A DNA stretch of 64,000 nt from Eulemur rufifrons (Eukaryota > Chordata > Mammalia > Primates > Lemuridae). Below, piece by piece: positions 47,768 to 59,439 of the stretch; positions within the stretch are counted from its first letter, which is position 1, and each line of letters begins with the position of its first letter. The notes beneath the pieces were generated by a model that made no database searches, was not told the DNA's origin, and was given only the letters and a program-made list of their open reading frames with translations. The stretch is taken from the NCBI RefSeq assembly GCF_041146395.1, contig NC_090984.1, positions 127,600,280 through 127,664,279 of the forward strand, given 5' to 3'. The translations under genes and the position numbers were made by a program.

Positions 47768-48181
47768 TCTCACCCGGGAGGACACGGCCACATCCAAGGC
47801 CTTCAGGCAGCTCCACGGCAGCCAGGCAGTGCTGATGGGGTTGTCCGTGGTGATGGTGACGTGGCCCTGGGAGGACGGGCTTGGTGGGCATCTGAATCAC
47901 TAGAATAGGTCATCCCCACCCACACCAGGTCCTTCCCAGGCATGTGGCACACGCAGCTGATGCGGTGTTTGACAACGCAGTGTCCAGATGCCCTGCAGGA
48001 GACTGTCAGAGACTCCCCAGGCCTTGTCCCCTCTGCCCAGACTGCACCTGCTGCACCTGTGTGCAGACCCCTGTGTGGGAGATACAGGACTCAGATCGGG
48101 GGTCTGAAGCCCACTCCCTGTGGGACCCAATCCCTGGGCTGGGAATGACCTTCAGGTAAGGGAGGAGCGGGCAGATCCCAT
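47768..48181 (-). pseudogene. IGHV5: IGHV5-like heavy variable pseudogene
   Basis: The leader relic at 48150-48181 starts ATGGGATCTGCC, like the MGS... leader of human IGHV5, but is about 14 nt short and ends in a stop. The V exon (about 47768-48070) follows an acceptor ...CACACAG and begins with codons for VCTQVQQVQSG (human IGHV5: GVCAEVQLVQSG). It then shifts frame before PGESLTVSC, continues HMPGKDLVWVGM with SSDSDA in CDR2 (IGHV5 has the GDSDT type), and shifts again before HVTITTDNPISTAWLPW. Trp41 is Cys, and the YYC motif has become SSR. The heptamer has decayed to CACAGCC and no good nonamer follows. This is a dead gene by several independent lesions. Confidence 0.85.
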
Positions 48182-49071
48182 CCTGGAGGACAGGAAGGGT
48201 GGTCCTGAAGACCCCAGCGGGGTGCTGAGGGAGACCCACTGTGCAGTGGGTTTAAACGGGATGTTCCCCTCCTGAGTTTGCACCTGCCCTGCCCTGCCCC
48301 GCAGGGGAGACTCCCCAGGGCGCACAGCCCAGCACCACGGGGGCAGCAGGGGCTGAACTGAACCTCCTGGGAGGGGCAGAGAAAGGCCCCAATAACCCCC
48401 CATCCTCCCCACACACTCTGGTCCAGGTGCCCGCAGGACTGACCGGGGCTCCATCTCGCCCGCCCCTCTCTGTGACCCAGTAGGGGAGGTTGTCAGAATC
48501 TAAGTAGAGTCACATATGGGAAAAAGAGAAAAAGACCAACCTATAGGATGCAGCCTGGAAAGACTATGGAGTGAGGAGTTCACGCATAAATGCCGCTTGA
48601 CAAGAACTGTCACTCTCCTTCACCAGCTGGCACTTTGCACAGGAGCGTGATGGGGGCCTGGGCACCCGGCCGGGGGTGAGGACGGTTGTTCCGGCCTCCA
48701 ACCATCCTCACCTTGCTGATTTGCCAGACGGGCACCCACGGCATTCAGGGCAAGTGGCTAAGTCCTTCTGTCCCTGCATTTCCACATTCCTGCAGACAAG
48801 CATGAACAGGGAGTATGTGCTTAGGCTTCCGAATGTCCACAGACTTGGGGGGATCACCATGGCTCCGCCCAACAGCTCGTGGTGCCGCTTTATACGTTTG
48901 TGTCCACCCATCCCTGTCCTCCTCAGCCGCCTCTTTCCCTAGTAACCAGGTAAAGACGCCCACCTTGCTGGGACGAGTCCCTTCCTTCTCCCCTGCGTCT
49001 GTTCCCTTCTCCTTTGTGTCCACCCTGTTCCTTAGTATCTCTGAGGTCCAAAGGGAACTCTGAGGGTGAAG
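48182..49071. other. Upstream flank of the IGHV5 relic, nothing recognised
   Basis: GC-richer than the surroundings, with overlapping short open frames on both strands. No octamer ATGCAAAT was noticed and no gene is supported. Confidence 0.4.
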
Positions 49072-49076
49072 GAAAC

Positions 49077-49526
49077 TGTCATGGTCTGAGAGGCGAGAAA
49101 TGACCACCTAAAGACTGAATTGAGCCAAATCAGGAGTCATTATCAGCCCGCCAGCGACTACGCTCTGCACTGCCCAAAGGCGGCACAGAGAGCAGCAGTC
49201 AGCCTTTGAAATGGAAAGTTTTTATACTGTAAGTTTGTGGGTGGAAAATTATTAAGATTGAGCAAGCACGTGTACAAAAAGCCTTGAGTGAGCATCACAT
49301 CATTTTCTTATCTTTGGTGTAACAGGATCTGGGCAGTTTGGGCTCTGGGCCATATTTTGTTTATGCAAAACGTGGAGCTGTAATCATTTTACGCAGAACA
49401 TGGGTGCTGTAGTCACTTAGGAATTTCTGTGCTGGGGCTACTGTCTTGAGTAAGCAGGAGCAAGCAGGTTTGCAGAAGCAGAATCGCAGATTACTGATTT
49501 TTTGGCGCAAAACTCAGACTCTAACA
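49077..49526 (-). mobile_element. Solo LTR, antisense, same group as 632
   Basis: Reverse-complement relative of the LTR at 632, about 450 bp. It starts TGTCATGGTCTGAG and ends GACTCTAACA, with GAAAC on both sides (49072-49076 and 49527-49531) as a 5-bp target duplication. It is in a different location from the duplicated pair, so it is an independent insertion. No viral genes. Confidence 0.85.
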
Positions 49527-49531
49527 GAAAC

Positions 49532-49916
49532 CTATACAGCTTCCAAGGTGTTTCCCTGATCTTGCACAGCAGGGGCAACTGGAGTGAGAACCAAAAGGGC
49601 CTCCCTTTGTCCCTGCTTCTCCTGTGGCCTGGGCAGGGTGCGTGACATGCGTGCACATCCCCGAGGCCATAGGGCCACAGCAGCAGGACTCGGGTATAGA
49701 GAATCAGTTCTTCACCCGGAGAGTCCGCTTTGCTCTTCAAGGGAAGGAGCTTACCTTACAGGGCCAACGGTCTGTTATCTCCCGTACTGGGTTAGTTATC
49801 CCGCCAGGAACAGAGTGTCATGTGCTGGGATCACCTGCACCCACCCACGATGGCCCTATTGTACGAGGTCAGTCCACAGGCCACACAGATGCCACCTTGG
49901 TCACGTGGCGCACAAG
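49532..49916. other. No recognisable feature
   Basis: Short open frames only. Confidence 0.4.
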
Positions 49917-50000
49917 AGGTTGCCGTGAGCTAGGCTGACGCCACGGCACTCACTCTAGCCCGGGCAACAGAGAGAGACTCTGTCTCAAGAATAAAAAAAG
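49917..50000 (+). mobile_element. Alu stub (right-monomer end only)
   Basis: About 80 bp matching the last part of a strepsirrhine Alu (GTGAGCTAGGCTGACGCCAC onward) plus a short A-rich tail. The left monomer is absent, so it is a 5'-truncated insertion or a deletion remnant. Confidence 0.85.
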
Positions 50001-51661
50001 CAGTAGCTCGATCTAGTTCTCATTAATGTATTCATGAGCCTTTAAGGCCAACGGGAGAAAAAAATGAAAGAAGAACTAAAACACTAGAAATATCAAGAAG
50101 TCACTGATTTTTCCTCCTTTTGAAACATGAAAAATGACAAACACTCAGCTAGACTAACTAGGAGGAAAGGAGAAAGTAGTCAAATAAATAATGTCAAAAA
50201 GGAAAGAGAAAACGACTGATCCCACCAGAGTACGACAGAAATGAGAGATGATGGCTCTGACGTTGGTCAAGGTCGTCTCTGTCTTCCCAGGTCACAGGCG
50301 GGTTCCTCGTGTCAGCCCCAAGGATGGGCACTGAGGAGTGCAGTTGTTGGTGCCCACAGGGTTCTGGGCAACACGTCGACATTTCCAGACACTGACATTT
50401 TGGCAAGAATGAAAAATCCAGTTCTGTTCAGTCTCTGAGTTTCCTAGAATAATTCAGTAGATTCTGAGGCTAGATTCGTGCAAATATATGGCAAGAGTTT
50501 ATGCTCCCCAAGCATGTGACCATATAAGAAAGAAAAAGGAATGCCAGGGGGAGAAGGATTGAATTATGACCCTATCATGCGTGAGGGAAATATTCAGAAT
50601 AAAATCCAGTTATCGTAATTCTGACCCCCGCAATCAGACCTGAGCCCCTTCCCCTGGAGTGGGGCTGTCTCGCTCCTGCACGGGGAAGCGTCTGACTCCA
50701 CAAACTGTACTGGGGTCTCCGCAGACTCTGGGCCTGCGCGGCCAGCTCCTGCTCAGACTCAGCAGTCACAGAGATCTCCGCTCTCTCTGGGCGAGGGGAG
50801 GGCACGTGTCTGCAAATGGCCAAATTACTTGAGATCTCTGCACATGGACAGAAACCACTGGCTGTGAGAACCAGTGGGTCACGCTGCAGAGAACAATTCC
50901 TCGTGTGAGTGGACTCACTGAGCCAGGAGAAATTTAAGGAAACGTGGCAAATATGAAAATTACAATTGTTTTCGGACTACTTGCTTGCTTTTATAGATCA
51001 TCTGAGAGGCTCATGCAGAACCGTATTATCTTTTATGAAAATCTGTGAGCAGTGTGTGCGCCCCAAGGATTGACCTTTCCACCCCCACCTACGGGCGGTC
51101 CAGGACCAGGCACCCTGCTGCCACTCTCCGCCATCCCCCCCTGGTTTGTGCAAAGACCCACGTCCTGTGGGGGCCACGTCCAGGTGATGACACATCCTGG
51201 CAGGACCCTAAATAACAGTCATGGCTGGGAGACCCTGTGGTCCTTTTAAGAGAAACTGAGGCTCAGAGAGGCACCGATGCTTCTGTTACACTTTGCTTGG
51301 ACTGCAGTGTAGTTAGGAAGTTCCACTAACGTCCCCCCTTTCTCCGTCCCTGGATGTCACACTGCTCCTGGGCAGACAGTTTCCCCAGCCTCACCCAGAC
51401 CCCTGTGCATTTTCCCGCCTCCATGAATGGTAAATATTTTGGTGGCGTATGAGAGTGATTTCTCCTAATGTAAGAAACGCTTCATGTTTAAAGATATCAT
51501 TGGTAGGCACAGAATTCTGAACACGGACAGGCTCTCAGGGAAACTGTAAGATGCAGAGGGAGACTTAAACTTTTGCTGGAAAGCTGACTTTAACCTCCTG
51601 TGCATCTGACATTAACCTCCATCTGCACCTGCCTGGGCTGACTCTGCTCCTTGTGCCCCGC
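50001..51661. other. V7 3' flank, unlike the other VH3 3' flanks
   Basis: No gene, and no clear match elsewhere in the window except the last roughly 60 bp before the CTCF-type motif. Confidence 0.5.
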
Positions 51662-51675
51662 GCGCCCCCTAGTGG
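51662..51675 (-). promoter_or_regulatory. CTCF-type motif next to V7 RSS
   Basis: CCACTAGGGGGCGC on the minus strand, 20 bp beyond the nonamer. Confidence 0.75.
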
Positions 51676-51695
51676 CCCCGCGCGCCCCCGCAGGA

Positions 51696-51734
51696 GGTTT
51701 GTGTCTGGGCTCACACTGATGTTCCCTCATTGTG
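51696..51734 (-). promoter_or_regulatory. V7 23-RSS with variant heptamer
   Basis: Heptamer is CACAATG (51728-51734) where the siblings have CACAGTG. The 23-bp spacer and nonamer ACACAAACC (51696-51704) are normal. The CACA part needed for cleavage is kept. Confidence 0.9.
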
Positions 51735-52191
51735 TCTTTGGCACAGTAGTACAGGGCCGTGTCCTCGGTTCTCAGACTGTTCATTTGCAGAGACAGCGTG
51801 TTCTTGCTGTTGTCTCTGGAGACGGTGAATCGGCCCTTCACGGCGTCTGCGTAGTATGTGCTGCCACCATTACCATTAATGGCTGAGACCCACTCCAGCC
51901 CCTTCCCTGGAGCCTGGCGGACCCAGCTCATTGCATAGCTGCTGAAGGTGAATCCGGAGGCTGCACAGGAGAGTCTCAGGGACCCCCCAGGCTGCACCAA
52001 GCCTCCCCCAGACTCCACCAGCTGCACCTCACACTGGACACCTGCAAACACAGACACAGCCTGGTCAGAAACTGCCACACACACCCCTGTTTCTCTCACT
52101 CACATCCCCTCACACACCCAATATCTCTAGTTCTCCATGAATTACCTTGTAACAGAGCCACAAGGAAAACCCAGCGCAGCCCAGACTCCAT
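51735..52191 (-). CDS. IGHV3: V7: immunoglobulin heavy variable segment, VH3 family, intact coding
   Basis: Leader exon 52146-52191 ([15 protein letters not shown]), a 104-bp intron and V exon 51735-52041 (307 nt). CDR1 is [10 protein letters not shown]2 [20 protein letters not shown]2 [10 protein letters not shown]3 has [10 protein letters not shown] and [11 protein letters not shown], and the end is AK. The Cys23, Trp41 and Cys104 anchors are present and there is no stop. It is very close to V4 in protein sequence. The upstream flank pairs with V6. The only weakness seen is the RSS heptamer change, which may lower how often it is used. Confidence 0.95.
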
Positions 52192-52316
52192 GGTGAGTGT
52201 CTGTGTTCAGTGCTGATCACCGAATGGGGACACCTGGGAATGGCGGGGCTGGGGCTCCTGTCCCAGAGCTGCAGGGTGAGGGCTGGGCTGGTTTTCATCA
52301 GCAGAGGGAGGGCCCT

Positions 52317-52324
52317 ATTTGCAT
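52317..52324 (-). promoter_or_regulatory. V7 promoter octamer
   Basis: ATGCAAAT on the minus strand, 126 bp upstream of the V7 ATG. Confidence 0.9.
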
Positions 52325-52349
52325 GTCCCCTGCTATATAGCAAGCTCTG

Positions 52350-53440
52350 TGTGGGACAGCTGAGGGAGGGCAAGACTAGAAAAAAACTGGGTGACTGTAC
52401 TGTGATTGATAGCTCGTGTTCACTTATTTAACTTACAGACACATAGAAACCATGTGCTCTAGGTGTGAAGTTTCCATGTATTTTACAGATGTAAAAGTAA
52501 GATTAGACACATATGGAGGTTGTGTGATATGTCCAGAAACACATATCTGGGAATCTCTATGTCTGGGCCATGATCCCGTTCTTGGAACCCACTGCGGACC
52601 AAACCTGGACATGCCTAGGGTGGATTCTAGAGCCCCGTTTTAATAATAACAACATAAAGCCAATTTCTTGCCTCTCTGCTTTTTCTTTTCTTAACCATAT
52701 ATAGAAAACCTGGCACACAGGATTAATGTAGAAAACTGAACCTAAAATTTCCCTTATTATCTATTTGCTCCTTCTCTACCAAATCATTTTATTAATTGTT
52801 CATATTAGCTTCAATGAGGAATAGTTGATACTCAGTGGCCTTAACACAGTTGAAGTGAACAAGTGAAAGATGCTGACAGCACCGTTCCCTGTCTGCAATA
52901 TGGAGGAAATCGATTTCCCTCAATGTTGACACTTCTCCTTCTAAAATTCCTCCTTCTTTCTCCTTCCCTCTCCCTCCCTTTACGCAGGCACCTGCTAACA
53001 TAGTTTATGTTACTTCAGTTTTCACTCTCTAGAATTTGTAACAGTGGAATCACGTAGCAGGTGCTTTTTGCCTATTGTACTCACAGCACACACTGTGGAC
53101 GCGGCCACGCTGCAGTGAGCATGACACAGCCATTGCTGTCAATGATGTAGTGTCCTGATGCATCATTTGCAAAAAAGACTTGGTTTTTAAGCTACTCGTT
53201 AATGTTGGCATTCTTTCCAATTCCTTGCTATTATGGATAAAGCTTCTCTTCATCTGGGAGAAGGAGGCAGCTGAGAAAACAGCTCTTCTTCTTTTTACAT
53301 CAACAAAAATAACAGCAACATCATCATAATTCACATCAACACACCTGCATGAGCCACACGTTAGCACATTTTATTTAATATTTCAGGTAATGGAAGTTAT
53401 ATGACGAAGAACAAACCTGAAATCTGCAGAGAGACCAGTA
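52350..53440. other. V7 upstream flank, paralogous to the V6 upstream flank
   Basis: Non-coding match to 41800-43270. It lacks the Alu found there at 42425. It contains old L1M text after about 52910. Confidence 0.6.
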
Positions 53441-53442
53441 CT

Positions 53443-54060
53443 TGCAGGACTCTTATACCGCTGGTGGGACTGCAAATGGATGCAACCTCTGTGAAAAAGA
53501 ATTTGGAGATACCTCAAAGAGCTAAAAATGGAAATACCATTAGATCCACCAATAGCACTATTAGGCATCTACCCAAAAGAGCAAAAGACATTCTATAATA
53601 AAGACATCTGCACCCGAATGTTTATGGCAGCAGAATTCAGTATTGCAAGGATGTGGAAACAACCCAAGTGTCCGTCAATTCATGAGGGCATCGTTCAAAT
53701 TTGGTATATGTATACAGGGGAATATTACTCAATTATAAGAAACCTAGCACCTCTTCTATTTTCCTGGATTCAGCTTCAGCCCATTATCCACAGGGAGGTA
53801 TCACAAGATCAGAGGAACAGCCTCCACATGTACTCGCCATGAAATTGGCACTAACTGATCAACACTATGGTGCTCACATGGTAGTAATATTTTCCAGGGA
53901 TTAGGGGGTGAGGGGGGTAAACTCACAACTCATGGACAAGGTGAGCGTTGTATATGGCAAGGCCATGACTCTAATCCTTGCTTGGGTGAGGCAAAGACAT
54001 AAAATGTAGCCAAAACATTTCTACCATCATAGTACCCTGAAATAAAAAGAAAAGAAGAAG
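53443..54060 (+). mobile_element. 5'-truncated LINE-1, 3' end
   Basis: Opens within the ORF2 C-terminus. The open part at 53528-53842 reads IALLGIYPKEQKTFYNKDI. It continues through the 3'UTR to CATTTCTACCATCATAGTAC and an A-rich tail. Degraded and not mobile. Confidence 0.8.
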
Positions 54061-54064
54061 AACT

Positions 54065-54455
54065 GAAATATTCACACCATCCTTTCTGTTACTGAACATT
54101 GAAGGTGCCCAGAAGCCATGAGAGATCACATGGAGCTTCTAGAGAGGTCTGTACATTTTCACAGCAAGGACCAGTTTGCATATGATCTGCGTATAGACAC
54201 GGAAGAAAAGGCTTAAAGAATATAAAATGTGTGGCATGCGAATCTTTCCTCCCGTTCTGTAGGCTGTCTGTTCGCTCTCCTGATAGTGTTCTTGCTGTGC
54301 AGAAGCTCTTTAATTTGATCAGGTCCCATTTACTTATTTTTGTTGTTGCAGTGATTGCCTTTAAGATCTGGAGGATGGACAGGCTTGAAGCTCTGACGCG
54401 GGTGGGAGGAAGGAAATTTATGTAGCCTAAAGATTTGTGCCCCCGTAATATTATG
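54065..54455. mobile_element. Twin-primed LINE-1 relic, paralogue of 22715-23115
   Basis: Same antisense ORF2 piece followed by the same join to a plus-strand L1 tail (GGACAGGCTTGAAGCTCTGA). The leading sequence from ATATTCACACCAT also matches. It shares its insertion event with the copy near V4. Confidence 0.7.
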
Positions 54456-54539
54456 AAATTTAAAATGATATGTGAAAAATTAAACAAAAAATACAGAAGA
54501 TTATACAATTTGCATAAAAGGAAATATACCTGGGTGGTT

Positions 54540-55760
<1,221 letters not shown>

Positions 55761-56110
55761 TAATATATGGTAAATATAACAGGGTGTTGTCTGGCTTTTT
55801 GTCCTCTTCAACAAAAGCTGTAAGTATCTTAGAGCAGAAATTCACTCGTTGACAATATTGCATATCCTTAATACTGAACCACAGATTATTATTGAAGCTA
55901 GAAATCTCATAAAAAGTTTTGACAAAGTCTCCCTATACCATTATGGGTTTTGCCATATATAATACGGACAAGGAGGAACACCTCATCCTAAACACTGTAA
56001 GGATTTCCTTGCCTAAATCACCACGGTGATAGCACACATTGTTCCAAAATATTCTACTGAGGGCTTTGATGCTCTGGTCCACTGAGTAGTAAGTTAAAAT
56101 TAAATCATGT
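55761..56110. other. No recognisable feature
   Basis: AT-rich with short open frames only. Confidence 0.4.
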
Positions 56111-58723
56111 CATTATGACTTACTCGTAGGTATGACAAAACAGGACGCCATGTATCATCTCCTTAAAATAGTAAATACAGGCTGACGTGAGTTAAAATAA
56201 ACTCTTCAAAGGAGAAACCCATTAGGCAAGAGCAGTTTAGAACAGAGGAGATTATCCCAACTGCGTCTGCTGTGGCCGTCCCCACTTGCTGTGTTTCACT
56301 GGGAGAGAATGAAGCATCTCACAGTAGGTGACTGCAAACGTCATCTTGTGGCTCCACACGCTGTCACCACACGCATCCGAAATCACTGACTCCTGGCAAT
56401 CAGCAACTGGGAAACATTTTTCTCTCGTAGATTTAATTGCTATGCTCTGATAGGGGCATATTTTAACAGGCTCCCAGCCACAGATTAGAGAATTTATTGA
56501 AAAAAAGAACCTATAAATATCAGGATATATGAAATAATCACGAATTATTTGAAACATATACCATTGCCTTCAGCAAATAAACTAAGAAAATAAGCATGTT
56601 GCTAACTCTAGATATGAACATTCAAAGCTGCGATATTGTGAAGAGAGGATTCCGCGCTGACTTGAGTTGTCCCTGCACGGATCACACTTTCCCACGATAC
56701 ACATATGCGGCCACGCCCATCCACGCCATCCGTTCCTGCCGTGTGTCAGCTGTGCTGCTTCTGCACACACATGATCTCATCTAACAGGTTGGTGGCTGCT
56801 CCACAGTGTGGCTCTCTGCTCCTCTGATCCACATGTCATGATGTCGCATTCATAAAGCAACCTCTTTCAAGGCCTCGGGGCAGCCCCCCAGGATGATTTC
56901 CGTGCTCCTCACTTTATTCCAGAATTGCTCAACATCAGGTCCTTTCATCAGATGCCATTTCTCTAGGACAGACCCTGGTGCCCCTGCCCAAGCCCTTGCA
57001 GACTCAGCCAACAGAGTCCCCATGTCCTGTCTTCCCCAGGAGGACACCTGCCTTCTTTGCCATAATGTCCATATTCCTCACCCTCATGCTGAGTGACCCT
57101 TCACCTGTGGCCACCTCAGGGGCACCCACCGCGTCCTGCACCATGACATGTGCTCACCAACTCCTGAGCTTTGCAGCTCTCTTGGGCTTTACATAAATCA
57201 AGTGTGTTTTAGTGCTGTAGGAATTTTGAATTAAAATGCTATAAACAATAAAAATCAACAAGTTACTCTAAAGGAGCAGTAGTCACACCTGTCCTGATGG
57301 GCCTGTCCCTTCCTCCACACTCCCTGATGTGCCGTGTGGTGTTAGCACCTTCCTGTCTGACCCTGTAGCTATTTCATAGGCAGGGACTGTACAAGGTGGC
57401 AAAGCCTGTCACATAGTTAGCTGTTTCCTACTTGCAATGAGGACACATCTGTGTCTAAAGGTACACATGGAACTAACTCAGAATGGAAATTTCTTCATAA
57501 GATGGATGTTGTGCATCGTTTTCCACAAATATCTCCCATGATGAAGACTAATGTATGGAAGAAATCTTTTGTGAATCTCATGTGGGTTAGACACAAATCC
57601 TTGTTCAATACATGACACTTCTTTCTTCTTGATAATGATGGGTGTGAGAATAAAAACAAGGAAAGATTTTGCTCTCCATAGGAAGGAGGAGAACATAGGA
57701 GAGGGCAGTCAGGAGGAGCAGAGGGGGGAGGATGAGGAGGCTCTTGGATAAAGGGCCATCTCGGGCAGGCACAACACACAGCAGGGACTGGACTGCAGGG
57801 TGGGGTGTGATCATGTGGAGCCAAAGGACACCACTCACAAGGACCTGGATGTCAACCAGACTACTCAGCACACTGAGGTTCCCACCTGCAGGTCTCTCCA
57901 ATGCCACAGGTGTTGAAGGTGACTCTGTGAGAGTCTCACTGGACACATCCCACTTTGAGCAATCAATCTCATTCTCTCAGCTACTAATGGCCACTTGGAT
58001 TTCCAATGTGAGTCCATACCCAGGTGACAGCAGGAGGGTCCCAGCAATGGTGGGTGACACAGTCCCATCAATCTTTCCCTGGTCCCACAGGAGCCACAGC
58101 CTGGGCCACACCTGAGCTCCAGGTAAAGGACCTGAGCCCTGGGATTCACACACAGAGACCACACCCTCCATTTTTTGTGGGAAGAAGGAGAAAAGGAAGA
58201 TGTAAAAACAGAACCTAGGGAGAAAGAAAAAAGACTTCCAGAATAAAATAGAAATAAATGATTTCTGCATCTGAAATGTACAGTTTTAAATGAGAAGAGA
58301 ACAACTTGAAACTGTTAGGTTTCATGAGAGAGAGACATTGTCCCAGGACCCCACATGTCCCAAACTGGATCCCAAAGACTGTCGCACTCAGGGAGTCCCA
58401 CTGAGGTCTGTGCACTGAGTCTGGTTGGAAAATGCTCAGCAGGTTCCCCTGGGCTTCCTTCCTCAGGACTCTGACCCGTGTGGTAAGAGCAGGGCCATTT
58501 CTGCCCATGTGAGTGACGTTCTGCCTTGTGTTCAGGTGAGAGTGTGTTCATTTACTACAACAAGACGCTTCTAATTCAGACACTACAGTGACGAGCACAG
58601 AGTCACAAGATAAGACAGGTCCCAGGATGACATTTCTAGAGAAGAAGCCCCAAACTCTGACAGGAAATGAAACATATTGTCACCTGCACCTGCGCTGGGC
58701 TGACTCTGCTCCTTGTGTCTCTC
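56111..58723. other. V8 3' flank, paralogous to the V6 3' flank
   Basis: Non-coding counterpart of 38493-41113. The minus-strand hydrophobic frame is open at 57605-57946. Confidence 0.65.
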
Positions 58724-58737
58724 GCGCCCCCTAGCGG
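58724..58737 (-). promoter_or_regulatory. CTCF-type motif next to V8 RSS
   Basis: CCGCTAGGGGGCGC on the minus strand, 19 bp beyond the nonamer. Confidence 0.7.
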
Positions 58738-58756
58738 CACCGCGCACCTCGCAGGG

Positions 58757-58795
58757 GGTTTGTGTCTGGGCTCACACTGATGTCCCCTCACTGTG
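58757..58795 (-). promoter_or_regulatory. V8 23-RSS
   Basis: Heptamer CACAGTG (58789-58795), 23-bp spacer, nonamer ACACAAACC (58757-58765). Confidence 0.95.
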
Positions 58796-59252
58796 TCACT
58801 TGCACAGTAGTACAGGGCTGTGTCCTCGGTTCTCAGACTGTTCATTTGCAGAGACAGCGTGTTCTTGCTGTTGTCTCTGGAGATGGTGAATCGGCCCTTC
58901 ACGGCGTCTGCGTAGCTTGTGCTACCACCATTACCATTAATGTATGAGACCCACTCCAGCCCCTTCCCTGGAGCCTGGCGGACCCAGCTCATGTAGTAGT
59001 CACTGAAGGTGAATCCGGAGGCTGCACAGGAGAGTCTCAGGGACCCCCCAGGCTGGACCAAGCCTCCCCCAGACTCCACCAGCTGCACCTCACACTGGAC
59101 ACCTGCAAACACAGACACAGCCTGGTCAGAAACTGCCACACACACCCCTGTTTCTCTCACTCACATCCACTCACACATCCAGTATCTCCAGTTCTCCATG
59201 AATTACCTTGTAACAGAGCCACAAGGAAAACCCAGCGCAGCCCAGACTCCAT
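58796..59252 (-). CDS. IGHV3: V8: immunoglobulin heavy variable segment, VH3 family, intact
   Basis: Leader exon 59207-59252 ([15 protein letters not shown], same as V7), a 104-bp intron and V exon 58796-59102 (307 nt). CDR1 is [10 protein letters not shown]2 [20 protein letters not shown]2 [10 protein letters not shown]3 has [11 protein letters not shown], and the end is AS. All anchors are present and the frame is open. The DYYMS pattern resembles human IGHV3-11, but orthology is not claimed. The downstream flank matches V6 and the upstream flank beyond about 59405 matches V1, so this gene sits on a flank switch. Expected to be functional. Confidence 0.95.
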
Positions 59253-59377
59253 GGTGAGTGTCTGTGTTCAGTGCTGATCACCGAATGGGGACACCTGGGA
59301 ATGGCGGGGCTGGGGCTCCTGTCCCAGAGCTGCAGGGTGAGGGCTGGGCTGGTTTTCATCAGCAGAGGGAGGGCCCT

Positions 59378-59385
59378 ATTTGCAT
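59378..59385 (-). promoter_or_regulatory. V8 promoter octamer
   Basis: ATGCAAAT on the minus strand, 126 bp upstream of the V8 ATG. The nearby TATATAG-like string of the other VH3 genes is changed to TGTATAG here (59394-59400). Confidence 0.85.
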
Positions 59386-59439
59386 GTCCCCTGCTATACA
59401 GCAAGCTTTGGGTGGGGCACCTGCAGAGAAGGCAGGGCC

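Noticed and set aside
51728..51734. V7 called as a pseudogene because of its heptamer
   Set aside because: The coding region is intact and the CACA cleavage part is kept, so it is reported as intact with a possibly weaker RSS.
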